DNA of 64,000 bases, taken from contig CM046443.1 in the NCBI GenBank assembly GCA_025506515.1, positions 90,328,414-90,392,413 on the forward strand, in the 5' to 3' direction. Source of the DNA: Flaveria trinervia. Lineage: Eukaryota; Streptophyta; Magnoliopsida; Asterales; Asteraceae. The notes under the pieces are model-generated. The model worked only from the letters and a program-made list of their open reading frames with translations. It was not told the origin of the DNA and made no database searches. Positions 54,067 to 63,383 of this stretch are shown here, one piece after another (within the stretch, counting starts at the first letter, position 1; each line of letters opens with the position of its first letter). Both the position numbers and the translations under genes were made by a program.

Positions 54067-54774
54067 ATGACATACCAACTACAGAACTCAAACAAAGACC
54101 ATATCACTAAGTTAACTGAATGCCAGGCTGATCTTGTGATTAGCAAACCCAAGGGAAAGAAATGTATTTTTGAAGAAGAGACATTCAAAAACATAATATC
54201 CTCATCCTGCATGCAAAAATATGTTATCTAAACCAGCAAGGACTGGGATAGACTAAGATAGCTCCTCCATACACTACTATCTATAAGATCTCGTAGGCGT
54301 GAAATTTGTCAAGATGAGTTTTCACTCATAGACCCCATGGAAGAAGAGGATGAAGATGAGATAGGGAAGGACGGATCTGAGATGAGTGAAGAAGATCATC
54401 CTAACAAGGGTCACTATTCTCTTGAGGAGAGGAAGAAACCAAGGATGACAAAGTCTAAGAGGCAGAACTTGATTAGAGCAGCCAAAAGAATATCAAAGAA
54501 GGCTCAAGAGATCAATGCCACATTCAAATCCAAGTAGAAACAAGTCTATGTCTTTGTAGGGTTTGAAATGGTGAAGACTGCGGACTCAACTCTGAACTCT
54601 AGTACTAAAAGTTCTAGTTCATGTCCAACTCATCCCTGTGAAGGAATGAAGGATGATAAGATGTGTACCACTGCTACACATTCTGAACCATCCACCTCCA
54701 AGAGCAAGCCTCACCTTACACTACTAGAAGATATACCTTTAATTACATCCAATGCGTGTCATAAAAGGGTATAG
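54067..54774 (+). pseudogene. Decayed coding remnant, one phase with three stops
   Basis: From the ATG at 54067 (MTYQLQNSNKDHITKLTECQ) a single phase runs to 54774 with stops at about 54229, 54262 and 54535. The product has a coiled-coil-like start, an acidic block (MEEEDEDEIGKDGSEMSEED, 54337 on), a basic block (KKPRMTKSKRQNLIRAAKRI) and a Ser/Thr-rich end. It resembles the linker parts of copia gag proteins in composition, but I do not recognise it firmly. The CACTA end at 54719 cuts into it, so its last 18 codons are transposon sequence. Confidence 0.5.
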
Positions 54775-54925
54775 ATCCACACAAAAGTTTGTCAAGGAAG
54801 CCCCAGTCGAAAATGAAGTTGACACGCATTTGTGTGTCACGTGTTTATGACACATTCTTGACACACGTTTATGAGACGCAATGTGTGTCAAGGATTTTTT
54901 TGTCATAAATAAATATGACATGCTT
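54750..54925. repeat. CACTA subterminal repeats (GTGTCA / TGACAC)
   Basis: Copies in both orientations occur at short spacing (GTGTCATAAAA, TTGACACGC, GTGTGTCACG, ATGACACATT, TTGACACACG, GTGTGTCAAGG, TGTCATAAAT). Transposase is known to bind such repeats in this superfamily. Confidence 0.75.
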
Positions 54926-55127
54926 TTTATAATACATACATGTCGTTGTTTTAAAAATATTCCCGTTAAGATTTTAAACCTACAATAAAATATCTATATG
55001 CCGGTCATAACTGCTTCATCACATCAAACAAAATAATCTACCTATATTGCAAGAGAATGTTGTTTCATACAATATTTTATAACACATCAAAGTCAACAAC
55101 ATTTCATTTCAAGTTTGGTACAAAATG

Positions 55128-55220
55128 TCAACGGAAAATATAGTTTGCGACAAAAGTTGACCATTCTTTGTAGATTTCATCAATATCAGCATCTGTGTAC
55201 TCATCTCTTCTTCCTTCAAC
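55128..55220 (-). pseudogene. Possible last exon of a CACTA-borne gene
   Basis: On the minus strand a good intron acceptor (TTTTTTCTTGGTTTTCAG) precedes a 30-codon open stretch starting VEGRRDEYTDADIDEIYKEW, ending in TGA at 55128. An acidic, Tyr/Trp-containing short terminal exon read towards a CACTA end fits a transposon gene, but I cannot name the family, and the upstream exons are not evident in 55221-57437. Confidence 0.4.
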
Positions 55221-57437
55221 CTGAAAACCAAGAAAAAAATAGAACCATATAAAATTGAAGTTAACAAATTCATTTAAACACAATTAGGCTTACATTCAAA
55301 TTTCAACTCCTTCATCAACCATAAAAATAAAATTTCGAATTCATGGGATGCAATATATCCAGTTTAGATACTTATGCTACTTGAGGGCTTGGAAAATTCT
55401 TAGTATATAAGACTTAACAGAAAAAGAAAGGGTCGTATCTAATGACTTAAAAGAATATGCTACTTGGAAGTTCTAAATATTCAACTAAGATAAGTAAAAC
55501 CATATGTCAACTTGATTCGACTAACTTAACCATAAAGTTCTAAATATTCAACCCACTCTTGTTTAACAAACTTGATACAAATAAAAACACGAGACATTCA
55601 AGCTGTTCCAAACAAAAAATAAAGAAATTAAGCAAACACACTCTAGCTTCCTCTTTTAATGTCAACATAAGACCCTTTTTCTATTCTTCGAGTATATAAA
55701 TTAGAGTATATAGTATCATCACATAAATACAACAAATTGAGTAGGTTGGTTAGCTTTAGTAATGGGTCAAAATGGGTAATATTTACTTTTAAGTAACTAC
55801 ACTTTACTGTTGCTTAATATTAAAGTTGATCATAATAAATGGGTATCTTGTTTTCTGAGGCTTGATGGATTAATCTGATGAATAAAACACATCAAAGTTT
55901 GATTATAATAAATGGGTACTTTGTATTCTGATTACAATTCTGGATCTAAATGACACATATTAGTTGCTAAATTGCAAGAAAACTAGTTCAGTTTTGTTAC
56001 CAAATTGTGTTGTCAAAATTTGAACCTAAACACTACATAAAGGTAGTCCAAAAAAAACCTAAATCACAATAATATTGCTACCAAAAATGAACTTGAAATG
56101 CAGTGAAGTGCAATATGAAGAAGGACTATAAACACAACTTAAATGAAACTAGTAACAAAATAATAATACTTAAAACGTACAGCAACAAAGTAGCATGAAT
56201 CTAGCTTGAAACCAACATGAAAACAGTGACACAACAGCAGCAAAACAACTTGAAACCAACATGAAAATAGCAGTAAAACAGCTTGAAACCAAATAACACA
56301 ACAACAGCAAATTAAGCAGCATTAAAGTAACATAAAAAGAAGCAGCATGACAGCATGAAGCCAAACAACATCAAAACAACATTAAAATAACATATAAACA
56401 GCAGCAAAACAATTAACAAAAACATCATGAATTCAGCACCAAAACAACAGCAAAATAGCATAAAACGGCACCAAACAACAACAAAACAAACATTATTTTA
56501 GGCTTTTGGTGGATCAATTTTAGACTTTTTCTCTATTCATATTAGATCAACATATATGGTTCTATTTTGTGACTCCTTTAGGTTGCTTGTATTTCAAGGG
56601 GGTTATTAACAATGAAAGAGGCTATTGCATCAGTTCTACAAAGTTACTCATTTGAAGACCAATTATGCTAGATGTAACAATAAGAACTAATGCTCTAATT
56701 ACCCAAAATAACACTGAGATTATCAAGACTACACAATCCAAATGCTATAATTAACCCAAAATAAGAACTCATTCAACCAAAGAATACATTAAACTATTTT
56801 ACCAAATTGAGTCAAAGTGTAATTTCAACAGAGCTATCATAAACCTAGTTCTATAAAACTTCGTTTCAAGAATTTGAGTGCATCTCAAAGGCATCAATAA
56901 TCAACTAAATTATCCCTAACTTTAGGCACATGATTATGTGATTATGTAATTACATCAATTAATAAATCAAAAAGGCATCTAAACCTTGATCGCTATCTTT
57001 ATCGAGTTGCACATCCTGCACTGAACTCACACTATCAAGCATTACAACCTTAATATGCTATGAACTACCTATAAAAAGCCAATCACTACCAAAAATTCCC
57101 ACTAAATATCAAATGCCAAAAGTAAAGAATGAAATGAAACAAAACATACAGATGAACTTTATTAAAACTAACGAAATTGGTTTCAATTTCATGTGTCTGG
57201 CCCCATCCTTCGTCTTTATAGCCACCACGGAGTAACCCTATCACCATCCTTCACCAAAAAGAACGTCATCGTTCACCAACAGCCGCTTGCCAGAAAAAGA
57301 ACGCCAACAAAACAAATGAAACATCATCAAAACAAATGAAACAACATCAAAACAAACATCGACTAAAATGGAACAAGTGAAGCAGTAAAATCATAACAAA
57401 AAAAACCTAAGAACATACCTTATGGTTGAATTAAACA
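55221..57437. other. CACTA interior or intron, no gene seen
   Basis: The stretch is AT-rich. Between 56150 and 56500 lies a diffuse run of CAACA, AACAGCA and TGAAACCAACATGAAAA words, which makes false frames such as the 64-codon Cys/Phe-rich one at 56170-56364. A GC-richer patch at 57200-57310 could be an exon or leader on the minus strand, but no domain is visible. Confidence 0.5.
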
Positions 57438-58866
57438 TGTCGGAGTAACAATTGGAGCCATCGATCACGGAAAGACTATATATTGATCCCGAAAGGTCAG
57501 TCTCCAAAATTCTAAAGTTGTCAAAACTTTCAAAGAATTAAAGTTCAAATCTAATCTTCAAAAGATTTTGTATGGTCAGGTATCAATAATTTGGTGTTTA
57601 ATTGATCTACATGTATGATTTTATATCATGACTATCATGAAACAAGTTCAAGTTTTTTTTTTGTGTTTTGAATTATAGATGATTGGAACTAGATGAAGTT
57701 TATTTTGGATGAAAAGATGCAAAACGGGAACCAGAACTAAGTTTGGTGAATCATGAACAGTATGGAAGAAGAGAGATGGAAATCGGAGCCCGAGAAGCGA
57801 AGAAATGCAATAACCGAAGGTTCAAGACTATGTTAACTTAAAATGGGCATAACTTGGGGTAGGAAAAGAGTTACGAGGCCCACGACTTGTCAACGGAAAG
57901 CCCGTAAAAAGTTACATGTGAAAATTAAAAATTCATAGTGGCTCAGCGTATGATACGCCGCCCTGGGCGTATCATACACCGGCTGGTGTATTGACGGGCG
58001 TATCTAGGGACGTATTGGCCAAAATTCCAGTGAGTTGGGCGTATGATACGCCGGGTATCAGCGTATATACGCCAGTGGACTAACAAATTCCTATTTTCAT
58101 GGGGTTTCAAGATATTAAAATATCAACAACTCTAATTCGAAACCCAACTTTTTCAAGACGAATTCAAGGGCTTTGAAGGTATCTTGTGAGTATTCCAAGC
58201 TTCCCAATTCATGACAACAATCATCATTGATTGTCATCAAGTAAAGCTCGAAGATTCAATAGTGATAATGCGTGGCTAAGTTCGTGTGATTGCTTTCGGG
58301 TGGAGAGTTCTTATCAAGTGAGTTAGTTAGTTGTACTTAGGGTTTTCATATTAAAAACTTTGTGATTGAATGTATTTGAGGATTTGATTGATTTAAACAA
58401 TTTGTTTATAAACAAAGTTATTTGCTTTATCATTAGTTTTTGTTTACTTGCATCGTTAGCTCATTGAGAAAGTAGATAACCTGATATAGATGAATTGATG
58501 ACCTTGTGAACGAATGAGTCTTAAAAGATTGTTCCTTGGTTTTGATCAAAAGCCACTATCTTGAGTCGTGTTGTGAAACCCTGAAATATATATACCGAAC
58601 GTTTGAACTTATAGAACTTGAAACCCGGAAGTGATTGTTTCTTATTATTTAATCAAATTCATTTAAAGTTCACTGATTTATGCACTTTTGATTATTAATT
58701 CATTCAAAGTTTCAATTTTTAATTCTAAAGCTTGAGTCTTTAAGTTAATAAAGTCACGTTAATTAAACACTTTCCATATATTCCCTGAGAAGACGACCTT
58801 ACTTACCCTTACACAATAAGGTAGCTAAGACCGGTTATTTAACTTGTTTTTGATTGAGTCTCGACA
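57438..58866 (+). repeat. Athila-like LTR (left limit uncertain)
   Basis: The right limit is set by CTCGACA, followed 12 bases later by the primer-binding site. The left limit is placed at a TGTCGGAG near 57438 because the sequence character changes there; I have no second LTR to align. It holds the GCGTATGATACGC palindrome cluster (57950-58078). The length of about 1.4 kb is within the range for this lineage. Confidence 0.6.
57950..58078 (+). repeat. GCGTATGATACGC palindrome cluster in the Athila-like LTR
   Basis: GCGTATGATACGC occurs at about 57949 and 58039, with GGGCGTATCATAC at about 57965, GGGCGTATCTAGGG and GCGTATATACGCC nearby. The stem is GCGTA/TACGC with a 3-base centre. Confidence 0.88.
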
Positions 58867-58878
58867 ACCAGATCAAAA

Positions 58879-58896
58879 TGGCACCGTTTCCGGGGA
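58879..58896 (+). other. Athila-like primer-binding site (tRNA-Asp type)
   Basis: TGGCACCGTTTCCGGGGA closely resembles the Asp-tRNA type site used by Athila and Tat elements, with a few changes. It starts 12 bases after the LTR end. Confidence 0.83.
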
Positions 58897-59056
58897 ATTA
58901 ATGCGCTTAGTGTTTAATCGTTTCAATTGTTTTTCTTAAAGATTATAAAAAAACCCAAAAGATTTTATTTTTCTTTTTTCGTTTTAGTTTGTTTTCTAGT
59001 TGGGTATAACGCGAGGTAGTTTTGTGTATTCTTGTTTGTAGGTACCTATTACGTTA

Positions 59057-59680
59057 ATGCATTCAAGATATTTAGCAAGGACTTCACCATTGCACTTTGA
59101 TCCCGAAATCAAGAAATCTGCAAGAGAGTATCGTGTGTTTCACAAATCATCAACTTCAAGGATTTCTTACTTCGGGGTCAAACAAGATTAGAAGAGGGTA
59201 CATCATCAGCCACAACTCATAGGATTTTAGGCCGACTCTCTAGAACACTAGAAAGTAATCAAGTAAGAGGAATGAATAATCCAGGACACCAAAGGGAGCC
59301 ATACCCAACCAACCTATGGGAGATATCCCATTACCTGTGTTTCCTCCACCTGATGATCCTCCACCTCAACGACAACCACTGCAACCTCAACCTCCTCCCA
59401 TAAATTTCCAACCAGCACCTAATATGTGGATCCATTATCCAAGTCTTCAGCATGATGGGGAGGGGACTTATCATAACAATGCGGATCATTTTTTAGTCAA
59501 AGGTAGTCACCATACTAATTATGTAGAAGATTGGATTGAAGATCAAGTTAACATGGATGTATCAAAGCAACATGATCTTGAGGATATGGAAACAAACCAT
59601 GATATCAACACCGTCATCAAGGTAGCTATGCTCAACCACCTGTGCACAACAACATTGGCAGTCAACCAGTTAATGGAATA
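59057..59680 (+). pseudogene. Athila-like gag, N-terminal part
   Basis: The ATG at 59057 (MHSRYLARTSPLHFDPEIKK) opens a 44-codon stretch that ends in TAG at 59189. The frame resumes at 59316 with a Pro-rich segment (MGDIPLPVFPPPDDPPPQRQ). A shift near 59630 separates this from the frame that continues beyond the inserted solo LTR. Gag would form the particle. Confidence 0.7.
59676..59680. repeat. Solo-LTR target duplication, left copy (GAATA)
   Basis: It directly precedes TGCAGGACCG. The same GAATA follows the other end at 60509-60513, and the gag reading continues across when the insert is removed. Confidence 0.9.
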
Positions 59681-60508
59681 TGCAGGACCGTTTAAGGGTA
59701 CTTGCTTACAACACAACAACACAAAAAGGAGATTTTGCAACAACACTAATAGATCAAATAGGGAACTAGAAACCAGTTTTAGTGAGAACTAAGAAACACA
59801 AGTATTCAAGAGACAAAACAAGAACAACACAAGTAGTTAGTTTTCAAGGATGATTTATATTGCTCTCTAGTTCCTTACAAGTGTTTATAAAACAATGGTT
59901 TAAGATACAAAGGACTAGAGATACTTATAATACAACCTACAGCCGGCCATATTTTGAAGGCCAACTGGATACATGATTTAGACAACAACAAAATCAATAT
60001 AGAGTCAAAAGGCAGATTGCCTTTTGACTAGTGACTATGACATGCCATAGCTCACATCCTAATATATTAAAAAAGAATAAAGTACATAAAGTAGAAAGTT
60101 ACAGACTCAAAACCTCAATGTACACTTACCAAAAGCATGGACCTTTTCACCAACTTATGTAAAGTTGATGTATCATTAGAGTTGCAGCAGAAATGGGCCC
60201 AGCTTTATGGAAAAGGTACATCAGATAAATCATGTGTTCAAAAGTCTTCAGAAGAAATCCGTCTTCAAGTGTTGGCTTCGGAAGACTATGTCTCTGAATC
60301 TTCGGAAGAATATGTCTCTGAATCTTCGGAAGACTTCATGTTTGGCTTCGAAAGATAATGGTCTTGGCTTCGGAAGATTTCACACTTAGAATTTTTTCTA
60401 AGGCAGAGTGTGAAACTTCTGAAGTATTCCACTTCAGTACACTTATGCATGCATGCAGGAGACACTTTGGATGTTTTGAGTTGCATCAGCCTTATATGAA
60501 ACCTTACA
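59681..60508 (+). mobile_element. Solo LTR, 828 bp, of a copia-like family
   Basis: It starts TGCAGGACCG and ends CCTTACA, with GAATA on both sides, so this is a clean solo LTR inside the Athila-like gag. An inverted copy begins at 63384. It contains several CTTCGGAAG words (60275-60385) and a hairpin TTTCACAC...GTGTGAAA (about 60378-60414). It has no coding capacity; the open frames at 60137-60567 are artefacts. The family assignment to copia rests on LTR length and on the same CTTCGGAAG word in the C1 gag. Confidence 0.85.
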
Positions 60509-60513
60509 GAATA
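60509..60513. repeat. Solo-LTR target duplication, right copy (GAATA)
   Basis: It is identical to 59676-59680. Confidence 0.9.
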
Positions 60514-61650
60514 CCTGCCAATCTGGGAGCACAACATCTTGCACCAGCACATGGTGTGGATAGTCACTCCTTCCAGCCATTGCTATCAATTCATCTCCTA
60601 TTATTCCACCAACACAATGTGGGAGAGCTTTTGAGGTCAGACCTCAATGCTTAGGCACTCTTCCTCACTTTCATGGAATGGCAACGGAAGAACCATACTT
60701 GCACATATAAGAATTCGAAGCATCTTGTAGAACTACCGTAGTTAAGGTTTTTCACCGGAGGAAGTTAAGTTGGTACTATTTCAGTTTACACTCAACGATA
60801 AACCCAAACGATGGTTCTTATCTTTGCCCTCTGCAAGTACTACACTTGGGTTCAAATGCAGATAATATTTTTGGATGAATATTACACATCTCAAAGAACA
60901 AGTGATGCTAGGCGAGCAATTAAAGGTTTTACACAACAATCAGGGAAACAATTTCATGAAGCTTTTCATCTGTTCAAAGAAATGTTAAGAACTTTTCCAT
61001 ATCATAGAATAGCAAAATGGGAACTAATATCAACATTCTATGATGGGCTCTCGCTAGAAGATGCAAGAGATGTAAACTCTACAAGTGCAGGTACATTCAT
61101 GTTGAACCATGAAGATGAGGATTGCGATATTCTTGAAAAAATGAGGGTTATATCCAAAAGTGTGCACAATAAAGTAGAAGGTCAAGAGGAGCAAATGTGA
61201 AGATGGTGAATGATCAAGTTGCTATGAAGAGAATTGTAGTTCTGAAATGAGAAATTGCAAGCCTCAAAGTTGGAAAGAGTAGTGTGGCACATATATCCAA
61301 TGAGTATGATGCGTACGAGATGTGTAATGACATTGGCTATAAATCGATGACTTGCTATTTGAATGTAGGGAAAAGTGAAGAAGCACATCAAGTTCAAGGC
61401 CAAGGAGAAAGGAAGACACATGATATGAACTCTAACACATATCACCTTGGTCTTAGAAATCATCCTAATATTAGATATGGTAATTCTACTAACCAATTGA
61501 ATCCTCCTTTTCAGGTACCAAATCAATAAAGCAACCAATATCAAGGCCGACAACAAAGCTATAATCAAGGTGGCTACAAAAGGAATAACTACAATCAAGG
61601 AAATTACCAATAAGGAGATCAATACCAACAAAGTAATCAAGAACATCAAT
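60514..61650 (+). pseudogene. Athila-like gag, core and C-terminal part
   Basis: Around 60700-60830 a stop-containing frame reads the start of the retrotrans_gag core (FTLNDKPKRWFLSLPSAST). The frame 60811-61200 continues with MQIIFLDEYYTSQRTSDARR, FTQQSGKQFHEAFHLFKEML, WELISTFYDGLS and FMLNHEDEDC, all landmarks of Athila gag. 61284-61529 has YHLGLRNHPNIRYGN. From 61530 an Asn/Gln/Tyr-rich tail (SNQYQGRQQSYNQGGY) follows with stops. A frameshift near 61200 and several stops make it non-functional. Confidence 0.85.
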
Positions 61651-61718
61651 AAGAGACTTCAACAGGTAATGGTAATGACAATGCAATCCTTGGGGGAATT
61701 CAAGACCTTGCGAAGGAG

Positions 61719-62039
61719 ATGAAAGAGTTTAAGCAATTCAAAGAGGTGCAAGAAAAAACCAATGAGGCCATTGCCAAGCAACTAGGACAATTAGCTGAAC
61801 AATTATCCAGACGGGAACCGGGGAAGCTTCCAAGTGACACAACCAAGAACCCTCACCATCAAGCCTCAAGTTTAAAGAATATGAACATAAACTCGATTAG
61901 TATCATTCCTAAATCTACATGTGTTGATTATGATTTAATCTCTACTCCTCAAATAGTTACAACTAATATAAGGAAGGTGATGAAGAAGAAGGAAGTGACA
62001 CGGGAGACCAATCCTTCCTATTCAAGTTGGAAAATTTAA
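61719..62039 (+). pseudogene. Athila-like gag-protease linker
   Basis: The frame has a coiled-coil-like segment (QEKTNEAIAKQLGQLAEQL) and RREPGKLPSDTTKNP, the conserved stretch between Gag and protease in Athila elements. It then runs into a basic segment before the protease. It is open for 106 codons and ends in TAA at 62037. Confidence 0.78.
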
Positions 62040-62420
62040 AATCAAAAATGCACTTTTGGATTATGGAGCCGGTGTAAGCATCCTTCCTGGGAGCTTGTAT
62101 GACCAATATGACTTTGGTCCATTACATGAAACTAACAAAACAATGGTGCTTGCTGATTCAACATGGAAACAACCCTGGGGGATGGTTAAGAATGTGATAA
62201 TCAAGCTAGGAGAGTTCTACTATCCTATAGACTTTATGGTGCTTGACTACACACCGGTAAGGATAAATGAACAATAAAAGGTAATTTTAGGTCGACCATT
62301 CCCGGAAACAGCCAAAACTCAAATCAATTGCCGAGATGGAATTTTCGACATGACATTCAAAAACTGTAAGTTACTTTTTAATTTGTTTTCAAAATCAATT
62401 ACATATGTAGTTAACATGTA
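62040..62420 (+). pseudogene. Athila-like aspartic protease
   Basis: The frame 62056-62277 begins at the active site, which reads LDYGAGVSILPGSLYDQY, so Asp is kept but the next residue is Tyr. It continues with MVLADSTWKQPWGMVKNVII and FYYPIDFMVLDYTPV. After a TAA at 62275, ILGRPFPETAKTQINCRDG follows in the same phase. No RT follows: homology passes to post-pol sequence near 62700. Confidence 0.82.
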
Positions 62421-63383
62421 AGTGAGGATATCACCAAGAAGAATGGTTTTGATCCTTACAGATTTGAGTTTGATAATATGGAAAAAGAAAAGAATGTGAA
62501 GGTGGAGCTACCATGGAATGAAAATCCGAGACGAAAGGTTAAGATGGGTAAACCACCGGATCGTAAAAATTCACCGATTGACCAAAGTTTGAGTGAACAA
62601 GAGACGCTATCAAGCCAAGAGAAGCATTTATATGAAGAGAATTTGGAGAAAAACACTCAATACGACCACCATAAATGGTCTCAGGTAAGATCTGGCTGAA
62701 GACCTAAAACTTAGCGCTTGCGGGAGGCAACCTAAGAACTTTATGGGTGTGCTCACTAGAAACCCTCATGAGACTACAACTCGTCCACTCGGGTCAACCG
62801 AGGGGTTCAAAGGCTTGTTGCATATGCTAAATGCAACCGTGATTCCTACGAAAGTGAGTTTTACTTCTTTTATTAGTTTTTTTGTGTCCTTTGATTTGTT
62901 TTTTAGCTAGTTCAATCATCCATAAGACACAAGCACTCCAGTGTGGGGAGGTGCACGTCCCTTACTTTAAGCGCTGACTAATGATCAGGTCTATGTAATC
63001 CTTCCTTATCTTGCTTATTAATCATTATCATGTTTATTCATATTGTAAAATAATATATTGGGGACAATGTATCTAGGTGTGGGGTTAAGGGGAAGAATTG
63101 AAAGAAAAATTTGAACCTTTTTTTAAAAAACTTAGCAACTTTAAAAACTTGTCTAAGTAAACTTAAGTGTACATGGAACTCAAAATTTTGCATACATGGT
63201 TAATTGTTACTGTTTGTGCACTTACGGATCCCTTGGCATGTTTGTTTTTGATAATTAAGTAATGCATCCTAATCATGAATCTTCATAAAAGTAGGTGAAA
63301 GTCTTAGGTGGTGTAACAAACTGATTATAGAAGACATACATGCTACACATTTTATTACCTCTTTCCATTGCTTTCGTGAGAGT
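62421..63383 (+). other. Athila-like post-protease and post-pol spacer
   Basis: 62478-62699 is an open frame, Lys/Glu/Asn-rich, without a recognised domain; it may be the fused stump left by the internal deletion. From about 62700 the sequence has the AGCGCTTGCGGGAGGCAACC block and later GTGTGGGGAGGTGCACGTCCC and GGGGACAATGTATC.AGGTGTGGGG stretches, which I know as non-coding spacer after pol in Athila/Tat elements. No gene is seen. Confidence 0.65.

Larger units (their letters stand above)
54719..57437 (-). mobile_element. CACTA (En/Spm) transposon, one end seen
   Basis: CACTACTAGAAGATAT at 54719 is a typical CACTA terminal sequence, preceded by TTA as a possible 3-bp duplication. Within the next 200 bp the subterminal words GTGTCA/TGACAC recur at least seven times (54757-54895), as in CACTA subterminal regions. 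A possible terminal exon reads towards this end. I did not find the opposite terminus; the Athila-like LTR starting near 57438 may have cut it off, so the right limit is a guess. Confidence 0.68.
57438..63383 (+). mobile_element. Athila-like Ty3/gypsy element reduced to LTR, gag and protease
   Basis: On the plus strand: LTR, Asp-type primer-binding site, gag with the usual landmarks, protease, then at once the post-pol spacer (AGCGCTTGCGGGAGGCAACC near 62712, which in Athila/Tat elements follows pol). RT, RNase H and integrase are missing, so this is an internally deleted, non-autonomous form. A solo LTR of another family sits in gag. The 3' LTR is not seen before the window ends, and a foreign LTR begins at 63384. 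Confidence 0.78.

Noticed and set aside
56170..56364. Cys/Phe/Leu-rich 64-codon minus frame as a membrane protein
   Set aside because: It is produced by a run of CAACA/AACAGCA simple sequence. The hydrophobicity follows from the repeat.
57900..58100. GC-rich palindromes as a hAT or Mutator terminal repeat
   Set aside because: They are internal, more than two in number and without target duplications. They sit inside an LTR placed by the Athila-type primer-binding site.
60137..60567. Overlapping plus and minus frames with repeated SESSEE/SSED residues as an acidic repeat protein
   Set aside because: They come from the CTTCGGAAG palindromes of the solo LTR and recur in the inverted copy at 63392-63711 for the same reason.
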